Assembly: GCA_004194705.1 (NCBI GenBank)
Contig: SADC01001234.1
Span: forward strand, 1-64,000
From: Ditylenchus dipsaci
Taxonomy: Eukaryota > Nematoda > Chromadorea > Rhabditida > Anguinidae
Reading direction: 5' to 3'
Length of the DNA: 64,000 nt
This document shows positions 1-11,974 of the stretch, one piece after another. The translations under genes and the position numbers were made by a program. A model generated the notes under the pieces. It had not been told where the DNA came from. It worked only from the letters and a program-made list of their open reading frames with translations, and did not search any database. Within the stretch, counting starts at the first letter, position 1; every line of letters begins with the position of its first letter.

Positions 1-665
1 AATCGAAATTTTCGATTAATCGAATCGAATCGATAATCGATAATCGAAATTTTCGATAATCGAATCGAATCGATAATCGATAATCGAAATTTTCGATTAA
101 TCGAATCGAATCGATAATCGAAATTTTCGATTAATTGAATCGAATCGATAATCGAAATTTTCGATTAATCGAATCGAATCGATAATCGAAATTTTTCGAT
201 TAATCGAATCGAATCGATAATCGAAATTTTCGATTAATCGAATCGAATCGATAATCGATAATCGAAATTTTCGATTAATTGAATCGAATCGATAATCGAA
301 ATTTTCGATTAATCGAATCGAATCGATAATCGATAATCGAAATTTTCGATTAATTGAATCGAATCGATAATCGAAATTTTCGATTAATCGAATCGAATCG
401 ATAATCGATAATCGAAATTTTCGATTAATCGAATCGAATCGATAATCGATAATCGAAATTTTCGATTAATCGAATCGAATCGATAATCGATAATCGAAAT
501 TTTCGATTAATCGAATCGAATCGATAATCGAAAATCGAAATTTTCGATTAATTGAATCGAATCGATAATCGATTTTCGATTAATCGAATCGAATCGATAA
601 TCGAAAATCGAAATTTTCGATTAATCGAATCGATAATCGAAATTTTCAATGAATCGAATCGAAAA
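1..665. repeat. AATCGA-type satellite array
   Basis: Tandem units of about 34-42 bases built from ATCGAAATTTTCGATTAAT and AATCGAATCGATAATCG. The unit is almost self-complementary, so both strands look alike and any stretch can fold. It runs to the left edge of the window, so its true length is unknown. Open frames in it are repeat artefacts. Confidence 0.95.
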
Positions 666-1779
666 ACCCGAAAATTTTTTGATCCTCTTAACACGCAAAA
701 GGCCGACTGTAACTTTCTGGTGTATAACCCTAACTTTTCACGCTGAGCACGATGACGCACGAAATTTTCGTGAAAAGGTGTGAGTGGAACGGGTAAAATA
801 GCTCCTAAAAATAGGTCACTTTCACCTACTCTTAACCACCTGGAATTTGTGCGAAAAATCGGCGGTACTCGCTTAAATTAAAGAAGGACTTAGATGTGTA
901 ATATACCAGAACAGAGGGTGTAATCAGGGCTATCTATTGCTCGCAAACTTGTATCTGAGTGATTTCAATTTACCAGAGCATTTTGGATTTTCTCATTACA
1001 AGCCAGTTTTCGAAAACCCTCTATTTTAATCATGAAATGGTCTAGACATGCCTAGACATATGTAAAACACTCGTGTCTTACATATCATTTCGGACTTTGG
1101 CTTCCAAAAAATTATTAAGACTTTTTTGGCTTTCAAAAATTACTTTAGGCTTGTGTTTTCTGGAAATTATTTCAGACTTTTCTTTTCAGCAATTACTTCA
1201 GACTTTGGCTTTTCCATGTGTACACATTCTCCGTGTGATATAAAAGGCTACCATAAGACCGCAGAAGATTCCATTGATAATGGAATCGAATCGATAATCG
1301 AAATTTTCGATTAATCGAATCGAATCGATAATCGATAATCGAAATTTTTCGATTAATCGAATCGAATCGATAATCGATAATCGAAATTTTTCGATTAATG
1401 AGTGCGATTAATCGATTTCGATTAATCGAATCGACAACCCTACTTAAAAAGCTCACAGAAGATTCGTTTTAACCTCGTATGATCTCGTGCAAAAATTATA
1501 TCGTTATTCTGAAAATTACGTTTTGTTCAGCGCAAAATCTTGACTTTAGGGGATAGGAAAAAAAATTCAGGCCCATTTTCCTTACTAAAAATCGAGAAAA
1601 AACGACCTTGAAGTTTTAAAGTCAAGTTTTACCTTGACCTTGAACTTGACCTTGACTTTTGAAAACACTGATCCAGAGTCCCTTTTTGCCACGGCCCAGT
1701 TGAAAAACATGATAAGACAGTGGCCTTTTATATTGAAAATGACCTTTTTTATTCTCTTCCCTCCCAATGCCGCCTTTAT
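666..1779. other. no gene seen; unique AT-rich spacer
   Basis: Apart from the satellite island there is no supported exon here, nor in the counterpart 12638-13750. A patch near 1625-1660 is made of CTTGACCTTGAA-like short repeats. Confidence 0.6.
1281..1433. repeat. short AATCGA satellite island
   Basis: About 150 bases of the same AATCGA/TCGATT units, separated from the main array by roughly 600 bases of unique sequence. Confidence 0.9.
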
Positions 1780-2400
1780 GGGTCAAATTGAAAACACCCC
1801 TCAAAATATGTAAATCCTCCATCAAATTTCAAATTTACCCCCTCAAATTTGCATTTTTAGTAAAATACTGCAATAAATTTTGCGGGAATACGAATTTTAT
1901 AGTCAAAAAAGACTTGTATCGCTCAGAATTCCACCCTGGAGCGGCCAGAAGCCCCTGAAAGTTGGTTTTTTGGGGTTTACTAAAGGAGGGTAAACTTTTA
2001 GCGAAAATTCGATTGGGCGGATCAGAATTCCAGTCCGATCGGCTTAATCACTCAGAATTCGGGTTCATGGGTTTTGAGTGGTTTAGCCCATCGGACTGGA
2101 ATTCTGATCCGCCAATCGAATTTTCGCAAAAAGTTTACCCCCCTTTAGTAAACCTAAAAAAACAATTTTCAGGGGCTTCTGGCCGCTCCAGGGTGGAATT
2201 CTGAGCGATCCAAGTCCTTTTTGACTATAAAATTTGGATTCCGCAAAATTGCAGTATTTCACTAAAAATTCAAATTTGAGGGGGTAAATTTGAAATTGGA
2301 AGGGGGATTTATACATTTTGTGCGAAATTCAAATTTGAGGGGGTAAAAAATAAATTTGAGGGGGATTTACATATTTTGAGGGGTGTTTTCAATGTGAGCC
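1780..2400. mobile_element. foldback element, ~620 bases
   Basis: The two halves are inverted copies. The left end carries GAAAACACCCCTCAAAATAT and the right end its complement; CAAATTTGAGGGGGTAAA-like blocks and a GCGAAAATTCGATTGGGCGG block recur in opposite sense. It has no coding capacity. The superfamily is uncertain because the target duplication is not clear. Confidence 0.8.
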
Positions 2401-2510
2401 ATTTAAATACCACTGATAATATTTCAGTTACCGCACTATGCTTAAGAATTTTTAAAAAGTGTCTCGCAGTTATTTTTTAAAAATCGCCAGGCATTATAAC
2501 TGATTTGAAA

Positions 2511-2758
2511 GACTGTACACCGAAATATACGCGCCAATTTGGTACTTGTTCGTTTTGGTACCAAATTTTTTGTGCTGTTATCAAAAATTACTTACCGAAA
2601 TAACTGCATATTAAAAAATCTCTAACCAAAATACCGTTTTTTGTGCTGTCACCAAAAAATTTCTTACTAAAAATCTTTTACCGAAACATTTCTCACTAAA
2701 AAATTTCGTACCAAAACGACCAAGTACCAAATTGGCGCGTATATTTCGATATACAGCC
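2511..2758. mobile_element. hAT-type MITE, 248 bases
   Basis: Terminal inverted repeats of about 35 bases (GACTGTACACCGAAATATAC left; the complement of the right end starts GGCTGTATATCGAAATATAC). It is flanked by a perfect 8-base direct repeat ATTTGAAA at 2503-2510 and 2759-2766. An 8-base duplication is the hallmark of hAT transposition. No coding capacity. Confidence 0.85.
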
Positions 2759-2783
2759 ATTTGAAAACACTACTTGTAACTTA

Positions 2784-3175
2784 CCGTATTTCCTCTAATA
2801 GCTGCCCAGGGCTCTTATTTTTCAATCTCCCTCTAGGGTGGGCACTTATTAGAGCATGGGCTCTTATTTTTCCACTTCTTCCCAACAAATTTTATTCAAA
2901 GTTTCATAACAACATAAGGTGAACAAACATTTAAACAATATGGAACTCCGGGTTAATATCATTCTTAAAATCAATCTCGATGCTGTAAATAAAATAATAC
3001 ACCAAACATCAATGAGAGGAAATACGGAAATTCTATATCTTTTGCTTCCAAATGAGATTTTAGGGTGGGCACTTATTAGAACATGGGCACTTATATTTAA
3101 ACCTGCCTCTAAGGTGGGCACTTATTAGAGCATGGGCCGTTAATAGGTCATGGGCAGCTATTAGAGGAAATACAG
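2784..3175. mobile_element. TA-flanked MITE with CCGTATTTCCTC ends
   Basis: Inverted ends CCGTATTTCCTCTAATAGCT and AGCTATTAGAGGAAATACAG, flanked by TA on both sides. Inside, a unit GGGTGGGCACTTATTAGA is repeated in tandem. A related element lies at 37225-37453. TA target sites point to a Tc1/mariner-like origin. Confidence 0.8.
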
Positions 3176-4425
3176 TATGTTGTAAAAAGCACTCTCGAAC
3201 TGTATTTTACCTCAAATTTTTCGATGCGAAACCGATTTCTAAAGTATGGATTTAGCAAAGAAAGCGATTTTAAAAAAGCGCATTTTTTTCTTGGAAACAA
3301 GTATTAATAAACTTTTAAGCGTATCTGAATTCACTTTCATGTTTTACGGAACCGTGAAAATTAGAAAAATTGTTTTTTAATATTAAGAATGATTCTAGAT
3401 TGATTTGGTCTAGAATTTGGTATTTATGGATCATCTAACCGACCTTTTTTTAAATGCACACAATTTAAAAAATATTCTCCTTGTGCTTAGGATTAGGACC
3501 TACTCCAAAATGATTCTTGAAGTACAAAAGGATAAGAAAGTCTGTGATTTATTGTTTTTGTATATATCTACAAGAACTCAAAGTTTGTATGATTAGTCTA
3601 CTACTTTACTGGTACTAACAACTTTAAATTTAATACCTTAGTTTTTATGGCTCAATGGGAGTCGGCTAAGACGTCCGATCTGGCATTGTCAAGCAACGTC
3701 GGGTTCGACTTGTAGATGGTTCTTATTGTGAAAGAATTGTAATCATAAACAACAAATAATTTGAAATTTATTTTTGCAATAAAAGATCTGTCCCTCGCGA
3801 ATTTCAAAACTCGAAATTGCCATTTTCATCAATGGCGATGGTTTTTTTCACCAACTTTAGTAAAAAGTGCTCTGTGAAGCGCCATTCCAAGAAATATTAA
3901 CTTTGAAATTTGGCTTACAAGTATGATTTGTCACTTTTGAGAATATCTACTATTATAGAATTTTTGGTAACTGCATGTGCATTGGCGTACCTAGGATGGG
4001 GCTAGTCGGGCTTTAGCTTTTTCTTACATTGAAAAGTTCTCGATTAAAATCAAATGTCCAACTATCGTTCTGACAATGGAGGGACCTGACTGTGACCGGG
4101 GAAGCTTCGATGAAATTTTTTTCCTGTGTATGCTTGTAGAGCGTGCCCAAGCTCCTGAGAAATTCGGCTCCCCAGCTCTGAAGGTATACTAAACCTGGTA
4201 CATGGATCACTTTAATTTCTAAAAACACCTCGATACTAATATCATGGTTTTTTATGGCTGACCCATTGACCATGTGTTATTCATGAAAATTTTGTGGACT
4301 TTCAGAGTTGGGGAGCCGAAATTACATGGTATTCAGGCACGCTATACAAGAATACGCGCATAAAAAATTCATCGAAAAAACGACGGTCACAGTCAGCGTC
4401 TCTCCCGTGTAAGATGAAGTAACGC
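3176..4425. other. no gene; includes a dispersed repeat fragment
   Basis: No supported exon, and the same holds for 15148-16397. Positions about 4078-4210 (GACTGTGACCGGGGAAGC through GAGCGTGCCCAAGCTCC) are related to 25465-25575 near a CAGGGTGTGCCAAAA end, so they are probably a mariner-like remnant. Confidence 0.5.
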
Positions 4426-4647
4426 CCATACTTGCACGGCCGAAAAAATCGGCGCCGGGCGCCGACCAGGGCGCCGGTCTTTGTAAAAACGGCGCCTGGC
4501 GCCGGAAATCGGCGCCGGCGACGTCTTTGTGAAAAATCGGCGCCGGGCGCCGGCACCCGACTACGCAAATTTCGAAACCGGCGCCGCCCCCCAATTTTTT
4601 TAAAATTTTCCGGGCGCACACCGGCGCCGGCGCCCGTGCAAGTATGG
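4426..4647. mobile_element. GC-rich foldback element with CGGCGCC palindromes
   Basis: Ends are inverted (CCATACTTGCACGGCC and GTGCAAGTATGG). The interior holds repeated palindromes such as CGGCGCCGGGCGCCG separated by short AT spacers. This makes a strikingly GC-rich block in AT-rich surroundings. Open frames through it on both strands are compositional artefacts. Confidence 0.75.
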
Positions 4648-6386
4648 TAACCCCACACCTTTTTGTGTCAATTTGCATTAATTGATAAGTCCATTGGCTG
4701 AAATTTCTGAAAAATTTCTAAAAAATTAAAACTTTTCTAACAAACTGCTTTTTGACTGCTGCACATAATTTCATGAAAAAAATATACTACGCGTTATAGC
4801 ATTCCATAAAGTTTTTCTGTTTCCAAACTACACCCACCAAATCCCTGCCCAATTAACAAAATTTCACATAAATTTTGCAACGAACAAGTAGCTCTGAAAT
4901 GTTTTTATTTATAAGCAAATAAAGCGTGTTTAAAAATAACATATTTTCAATTTTGACATGGGTATTTACTCCACACTGATCCTGCTTCTATCCCTCCAGT
5001 CGAAAAAATTTCTCGGCTAACTTTTTCGACTGGAACTATCCCAGTTATTATGGTGTGTATTGCACTGGCGGCAACACTATACCTGGCCAAAAAAAACTAT
5101 TTGATTGGCACTATATATGTGGGCCAATACTTGCTGTATTTATGCATGTACATACCTTCTCTAATTGTGATTAGTCGGCCAGCTCTGTTCCAACATGCTT
5201 GCTATAAGATTATGTTTATGATAGGCCTGTGGGTAAGCATTTTTCTGCTCTATACGCATTTGCTTGGCTGGAAAGAAAGATGCCGTGTGATTTTTTTTTT
5301 GAAATAGTCTCAAAACGTGTTCATTTACACGCTTCAACTTTTTCGCGGAATTTTTTTTCGTCCAGCAACGTTGGGTTCGACTAGTGAACGGTTCTATGTT
5401 TTGAACAAATTGACAAATTTATTTTCTAAAAACATTTTCTAAAAAATTGTTTTTCTAAATTTTCTAAGCGCAAACAAAAAAGTCATTCGGTATTTTATTG
5501 ACGAAATGTGTGTGTCGCAGGCACATTCTACATTTCAAAATGGTGGTATTTCTTTTTTCCATGAAATACTCTAGATATAAAATAGACCATAGAATATTTT
5601 TTTCCGAAAGATTTGAAATGTCCATAGAATACTCGTTTTATCCATAGATTTCTCGTTTTTGTCCATAGATTTTTATTTTTTGCCCGAAGATTTTCAAGGT
5701 GATTCAAATTTTATGGTCAAAAAATGACTTTATCGCTCGGAATCTCACTCTGGAGTGGCCGAAAGTCGCTGAAAGTTACATTTTTGGGAGTTCATCAAGA
5801 GCGGAGTAAAATTTTTGCTTTTATTTATCTTACAAATTTATCTTACAAATTGACACTTTTTTCAAATTAGTGAATAGCCAAATTTCTTGTCTTTCATCTT
5901 TGCTTTTGTAGAAAGAACAATTGCCAACTCATATAATCTGAAATTCAAAAAACGTTCAAATTACACAAAAACCATTTAGCAGGTGGAGGCCGGAATAGCT
6001 CTCTAAGGGTATTCCATTACATTTTCTAACTTTTTTTTTATAAGTTCACGATTGTTTTATACAAATACGTAGCCAAGATTCTGGGCTTTCATTTTTGCTA
6101 TCATTAAAACCAAAATTACCATCAAATTAAAGCTAAAATTTTAAAAACATGAATTAACAAGGAAAAGGCGGCCAATTAAAAAGAAGACGACCGATTTCAA
6201 TATTTTTATTGGAAACTCAAAAAAGGCGGTCGAAAAAATAAAAAAGGTGGCCAATTTCACACATTAGGCGGTGCATTTAAATTTGATCCAACGAGAAATC
6301 TGTGGACAAAAATGGGCATTTTATGGATACTCAAAATCTATGAAAAGGCGCTACTTGCATATACAAGGCCTTCTTAGGGTGCAAAT

Positions 6387-7598
6387 CAAGGGTGCGCCAG
6401 AACAAAAAAATCATTCGGAACGGAATTCGGAACGGAATCAGATTTTAAATAATTTCGGAACGGAATTCGGAACGGAATCCATTCTTTAAAAATTTCGGAA
6501 CGGAATCCGGAACGGAATGAGATTTCGAAAATTTTCGGAACGGAATTCGGAACGGAACGGAAAAATTTTTCGGAACACTTAAACGATGGTTAAATTTTAA
6601 CCAAAACATTTTTTTGACGCACGCCGACGGACGAAAATAACCATATAGTAATTCTAACACAAAAATGTGTTAATCCAATGTGCTGTCAAAGAAAAAAGAG
6701 AATGTGTGCAAGATTTTGAACTCCAACCATCAGTCGTGAAAGAGAGGTATTTCGCAGCGTTCATCTTGCATTTGACTTGGATGATCATTATTTCATAGAG
6801 CAGAGGCAATTTGTTCCTTGTGTAGAAAGAGCGAGACCTAAAATCATACAAACAATTTTACATTTGCATTTTTGGAGTTAAAGGCTGACTTTATATTGTA
6901 GTTGGGAGCCAAGTAATTGATCACACGCTGAAACCCTGCCTTCGCCACAGTTGAGAGAGGTGAGGCGTCTACGCAGATCATCTCCATAAACAATTCATCC
7001 CATTTTGTTGCTTTAGATCCGCCCTTCTGCCATTGCGCTTAAAAAATGTTGGTATTGCAACAAAAAGAAAACTAAAATATTTAAGGACTCACAAAATGCT
7101 TCGTTGATAGTGAGCACTGACTTATTCTTAGCCTCAGATGACGCAGCTGGATTGATCAAGCAGAGCTTTTGTTGTTTGGCATTTTATTCCACCAGAGATT
7201 GCTTTCTCTTCTCGGCCTTCTTTTCGACAGCTAAATTCCTTTCTTTGAGCAGCTCGGCATGGAATTGCTTCAGATGAGATCGCAGAGGTGTTGTGCTTTT
7301 GCCAGGCCCTTGATCGATTTCACGACTGCACTTGTTGCAAATAGCTATTGACCCGAGTTTCCGAGTGAAGAACTCCCACCAACCAGATTTGTCAGTATTA
7401 GCCATTTCTAAAAAGGTAAAACGGCAATTCACGGTTAATTAATGAAAGTCGGTACAGTAAAAAAAAGAAATCGGAACAAAATTGCAAAAAAAATCGGAAC
7501 GGAATTCGGAACGGAATCCTATTTAAAAAAATTTCGGAACGAAAAAACGTCGGAATATGGCGTTTTCGGAACGGAATTCGGAACGGAACGCAGCCCTG
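6387..7598. mobile_element. internally deleted hAT transposon
   Basis: A 1,212-base element with ends CAAGGGTGCGCC and CGCAGCCCTG, flanked by a perfect 8-base duplication GTGCAAAT (6379-6386 and 7599-7606). Subterminal zones are arrays of CGGAACGGAATTCGG, probably transposase-binding sites. It encodes only the N-terminal part of a BED-finger transposase on the minus strand. The element at 55347-56921 has related ends. Confidence 0.92.
6660..7405 (-). pseudogene. truncated hAT transposase, BED-finger half
   Basis: Starts at the ATG at 7405. The first exon holds a BED zinc finger: WWEFF, then AICNKC, then SHLKQFH, which is the C-x2-C...H-x3-H pattern used for DNA binding. Downstream minus-strand exons read [17 protein letters not shown] and [14 protein letters not shown], the start of the RNase H-like catalytic domain of hAT transposases. 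The catalytic core beyond that and the C-terminal dimerisation domain are absent, so it cannot transpose by itself. Confidence 0.8.
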
Positions 7599-8713
7599 GT
7601 GCAAATGGACCAAAAATGGGCCAATTTAGTTTTTAAAAAAATGTTGAACATAGTTTTGTGGAATGGGCCTAGCGCATAAATAACTCTTTTTTTTTTATTT
7701 ATGCATCCAGAGTCACTTTTGAGTGTCTAAGGTATGTGGGTGTGCGCATCTCAACTTCAAGCAACCAAGCCCCCTGCGCCCCCGAAGGGCGCCACTTACG
7801 CATCACTCATTCACTTTTTTGAAAAAGCGTTTAGAGACTTCTTTTGCCTAGCTCCAGTGACCAAAACATTAGAAAACAGGTAAAAAGCAAAACACAAAAC
7901 GGAAAAAAACATTTAAAGTGTCCAAAACTCAATTTTTTTTATTGACGAGAACTCAAAAATAATGTCGTTTTTGAACTCCTGAGGCAATTTTGAGTCGATA
8001 TTAGGTTTTTTAAAATACTTTTAAAAAAAGTTGATTTGGGAAGGGGGGTGTATATGCAAGTAGCGTCAAATATTCTATGGAAAAAAAACAAGTATTCTAT
8101 GGAAATAAAAGAATGTCAACTTTTCAAAATTCCAAGATAAGGTAGAGACAGTGTGCTCTAACTAGAGCCTACCGTGGTGGGTCATTCGCTAGTAGCGCTT
8201 GAAATTTCTCCAAAAATGCCTTAAAAATTCAAGAGCTACAGCAAAAAGGCACATCAATTTTTATAACAATTTGAAGCGATTTCGTGATTTTTTGATATTG
8301 ATGTCAAATACAAAAGTTTTTAAAATTCATGTTTTGTCGAGCCAAAATTTAAAGTTCTGAAATTAACCAAAACGTATAAATATTGGAACCAGTTGACCCT
8401 GTTTCAAAGTGCTACAATCTATTTATTATAGGACAATGTGGTAGGATTTGTGTTCACATTTCTGGGTGGCATTTTCTCGTTTATGGGTGCCAACTATTGT
8501 GACCATAATCAACTACTAAATTTAGTTGGGCATATAGCTCATGGTAAGTCATTTTCATCATAACTATATAACATAACTATTGTTTTCTACCATTTAACCA
8601 GTTATCTGGCCCTGTGATGCATTGGGCGTCGAGTTTCGACTTTGGTCCCCGTGTTGGTTTTTTTAAATTTTTGTTTTCTCCAAAAGTCTCAAATACCATT
8701 CATTTTCACTTTT

Positions 8714-8792
8714 AAATTATTAACAGCAAAAAAATCGGTAAATTATTAACAGCAAAAAAATCGGTAAATTATTAACAGCAAAAAAAATCGGT
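8714..8792. repeat. three tandem 26-base units
   Basis: AAATTATTAACAGCAAAAAA-containing units are repeated three times. They are followed by a small palindrome around AATCTGCTTGGGGGACC, related to the foldback at 26040-26725. Nothing else is recognised between 8544 and 9867. Confidence 0.8.
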
Positions 8793-9867
8793 ACGAAAAT
8801 TTCGAGAAAAAAAATTTTTTCTTGGTCTAAGAAATTTCAAAAAAAAATCTGCTTGGGGGACCAAGGCAGATTTTTTTGGAATTTTCGTACCAAAAAATTT
8901 TATTTTGCTGAAAGTGACTTCAAAATGAAAATAGATAGTTTTCGAAACTTTTGGAGCTAGGAATTTTTTTTGGAAAAGAGGTTCCAAGTTTAAAAGTCGG
9001 TACCCAATATAGGGGATAGGGGCAATTACCGATTGGTCAATAATAACTAGACAAACCATGTATACCATCAAGGTATACAGTCGGGCAAACACAAAAACGA
9101 AAAAAAAACATGACACAGTTTAATCTTTCTTTTAATGAGGTGAACTTAGTGATATAATTTATTCCCTCGAGAATCTTCAAAGTCACGGATATAAATTGAC
9201 GTATTTAATAAAAACGCTGATTTTTGTAGTTTATATTGTGTTTTAGTTATGCAAAATAAATTTAGATCATGCAAGAAAGTGTGAATTTGCAAAAAAAATA
9301 AAATGACTGAGAGCTTTTTTAGTCAATTTTGAAGATTTTGAGTCTAAATGAGTCTTTGTCTCTCAATTACGCAAAAAAAGAAAAATTAACGAAATTTAAA
9401 AAAAAATATTTTGAAGATTGCCGAAAACCTTAGCAGCAGAATTACAAAAATGAAAGTTGAAAAACTTGAAATTTTTTTGCCTGGAATTAGGTAAGATATT
9501 TCGTGAAATGTTGAATAATAAAAATGGTAATATGACAGGGTGTCGATCTCAATTATTTTTCTCAAAAAGACAATCAGGCTTAAAAAAACATTTTATTCTT
9601 CTTGAAGATAAAAAGTCATTTAATCCATTTGACCAGTTAAATCAATGTACCCCCTAAACTGTCTATTTCATTTTATTTTCGATTAATTCACTTATACCCT
9701 GCATTTTCATTAATAACAAAACAAATAATAGCTTGTTGGAAAGAGCATGAAAAGAGCTATCAAATAGTGTATGAAATATAAAAAACTGATGAGCAAATGT
9801 TGATAAAAAATCCCTTTTAAAAAAGGCTCGATAATTATCTAAAAACCCAATAATTTTTTTTTAAAGG

Positions 9868-10297
9868 AGGGGTACATGTACTGTCCGTATCTGGTCCCCT
9901 ATGGAAATCGTTTTAATTCAAATTAAACAAATTTGAAGGTTGCTAGTTTGAATTCCTTTGGCTGCACACTTCATTCTTTTCAGTGATTCAGAGACCAAAA
10001 ATTATCAATTTGTTGATTGGAATCATTTTTAGGATGGATTTGTTAAAAAATGTGTGAAAACACACTGCTCTTTTGTTGGTGCTGTAATTTGGCTCAAGTA
10101 GTTCTGCACTCATACTCTGATGTACTTGTTGTACTTCCAAAAGCCTTAGGATCATTTCGATACCAAACTCATACATAAAATGTGAAAAAAATAAAGTGTG
10201 CAGCCAATGGGATTCGAACCTGCAACCTTCAATAGTGTCTTGATTCGAATTCAAACGATTTCCATGCAAGACCAGATACAGACAGTAAATGTACCCT
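9868..10297. repeat. inverted pair of tRNA-related SINE-like units
   Basis: Two oppositely oriented units meet head to head. Each has GTACTGTCCGTATCTGGTC or its near match, then a B-box-like GGTTGCAGGTTCGAATCCC (best on the minus strand near 10200-10235), then TTGGCTGCACACTT and a T-rich tail. The B-box suggests derivation from a tRNA. Similar units lie at 45728-45790 and 56030-56480. Confidence 0.6.
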
Positions 10298-10313
10298 GCC
10301 TTTCAGTTTTTTG

Positions 10314-11957
10314 TAGAGACGGAAAACGGAGACCGAGCGAGATTTCGAGACGAGATTTCACCTTCAAATTTTGGCCGAGATCGAGATCGAGACTTTTAAG
10401 ACCGATTGACCGAGATCTCGGTCGAGATCTCGTCAAAAGCGAGATTTTAGTAACACTGTAAGAAATACAAAAAATAGAACTAGAAAACTGCGCCAAACCA
10501 TTTTTCGTTTATTCAATTTTCTATACAGACAACAAACAACATTCATCAATCGATCTCAATAGCAATAGTTGATTTTCGGCAGCGCTCTGTTCCGAAATAT
10601 CAACATCTCAGCTTTCTCTGGACTCAAGTTGCTTCTTCTGTAATTGTACACGTCCCTTGCAACGGAGAATATTTCTTCACTCGGCTGGCTTGTAGCTGGA
10701 GCTGAAAGATAGCGACGAGCAAGCTTGGCAAGCATGGGCTAGACGAGTTCATTATCCTAAACAATCTTTTATTAACAATTTTACAACCATCTTCAAAAAC
10801 AAAGACGACACCTTCCAGAATAGTAAGGGGTCCTCTTCCGAACAGATGCACTTTAATTCATTATACGCCCGCATTTCTGTCATCGCCGTGTTAACCGAAG
10901 GTGAATTTTGACCGACATCGTCCTCGAACAACTTGCTGTGGCGACCAAAGAAAGATTGCTGACGCTTTGGTAATGGCGAGTGAAGTTCTTAAGTTGGCGA
11001 GTGAATATGGTATATCAAATGAGCAAGATGACCAAAGATAAAGATTTCTCTACCTATTTCTTCCACAATATGAGCTTCCACTTCTTGACTGCATTCATCA
11101 GTGATCCACGTTGCGACTTGGGCACGAAATTCAACCTTCCTTGAAGCAATCCTATCTTTGAAACGCGGATCGAGAAACATTGCCAGCCCATGAACCCTTA
11201 AAGGATATAGAATTATATTACCAATTAAAATATTCTTGGATAAGATAAAGAGCCCTACTTTTCATTCTCTACATTGAACTTTTCACCCAGAAGACCAAGA
11301 ATGCTCGCTCGAATTCTCTGTAGCTCTGGATCGATGATATCGTAGATGTCCCTAGTCAACGCTCTCTGGCAATCGGAAATTGTATAGAAATCGGTTCGTC
11401 TGCTCGACACATTTGCTTCGACGCAGACTCCAGCGGATCTAACAGCTCGACCAACTTCTTGATTGTCGCCCATTCCATCGGCTTGAGATTAAGCTCCATC
11501 TTTTCCCATCGCATCAAGTACATCTCAACGGCTTTTTGCTGATCAACGATAGATTTACACATGTAGTAAGAAGAATTCCAACGAGTAGGTTCATCCTGTA
11601 AAACTTATGCTCTCAATGGATAGGAAACATCAGATTTTGATAATATCACCTGCTTCAAAGTATGCTGAGGAAGACGAGTGTTTTTTGCTCATCCTTAATT
11701 CGATCACGGGCCAAAAAGAATGCTTGAAGTGTCCAACGAGAGAACGGCACCGCTTGAAAACCACCGAAATGTCGATTGACTCGAAGATTGCTTTGTTCAC
11801 CACCAGATTGAGTTTGTGTGCCCCGCAATCGGCATGCAAATATGCCTCAGTTTCGAAAGCCTAAACATGAGATGTGATACATCGGAAAAATCAAGTGGAC
11901 TACCTTGCGCATATTAGCACCCTCATCGCGCATGAATACGTGGCATTTTTCGAACGG
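10314..11957. mobile_element. hAT transposon, cut off by the gap
   Basis: The same element as at 22273-24944. Its left end TAGAGACGGAAAACGGAG follows the GTTTTTTG site at 10306-10313. The right part is missing because the contig stops at 11957. Confidence 0.85.
10556..11957 (-). pseudogene. hAT transposase C-terminal part, truncated at gap
   Basis: C-terminal two thirds of the transposase described at 22516-24706. Relative to the second copy it has an extra CT near 11365, which shifts the frame after SIQFPIAR. Most likely a sequence error in a redundant copy. Confidence 0.75.
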
Positions 11958-11974
11958 NNNNNNNNNNNNNNNNN
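11958..11974. other. assembly gap of 17 N
   Basis: A run of 17 N joins the end of the first 12 kb copy to the satellite that begins the second. It is a scaffolding join, so order across it is not certain. Confidence 0.98.

Larger units (their letters stand above)
6348..8065. mobile_element. poly-G foldback element hosting a hAT insertion
   Basis: Ends are inverted: GCGCTACTTGCATATA at 6348 and TATATGCAAGTAGCG ending at 8065, next to a G-run. Inside, blocks such as TTTATGCATCCAGAGTCACT and CATCTCAACTTCAAGCAACC recur in relatives at 29325-30019, 49000-49475 and 62760-62935. A deleted hAT element (6387-7598) sits in its left arm. No coding capacity of its own. Confidence 0.65.
4958..8543 (+). 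pseudogene. duplicate of Srt receptor exons 1-2 (first copy)
   Basis: Two exons of the Srt chemoreceptor annotated at 16933-28499, repeated in the first 12 kb copy: 4958-5232 (N-terminus and first membrane segment, donor GTAAGC) and 8432-8543 (next membrane segment, acceptor TTATAG, donor GTAAGT). The rest of the gene is missing because the copy ends at the gap. Here the stretch [17 protein letters not shown] reads cleanly, while bases are lost in the N-terminal part; the second copy shows the reverse. Probably not a separate gene but the same locus assembled twice. Confidence 0.7.
1..11957. repeat. first copy of a ~12 kb duplicated segment
   Basis: This stretch matches 11975-23918 along its whole length, in the same order and orientation: satellite, foldback elements, Srt exons 1-2, deleted hAT, SINE pair, start of a second hAT. 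The two differ mainly by one-base gains or losses in homopolymers, with few substitutions. The copy stops in the middle of the hAT transposase exactly at the N gap. I read it as a redundant contig end or second haplotype rather than a true tandem duplication, but that is inference. Confidence 0.9.

Noticed and set aside
1..665. CRISPR-like array
   Set aside because: Units are contiguous and self-complementary with no unique spacers, and the genome is eukaryotic.
548..760. Arg/Ile/Asp-rich frames in the satellite
   Set aside because: They are direct translations of the AATCGA repeat on both strands.
4302..4678. Arg/Ala/Pro-rich 118-codon frames on both strands
   Set aside because: They are produced by the CGGCGCC palindromes and differ between the two copies by frameshifts, as non-coding sequence would.
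6445..6660. frames rich in FRIPFRK or FGTEFGTE repeats
   Set aside because: They translate the CGGAACGGAATTCGG subterminal arrays of the hAT element.
8772..9116. 114-codon minus-strand frame
   Set aside because: It runs through AT-rich repeats and small palindromes; the sequence is low complexity and no domain is recognisable.
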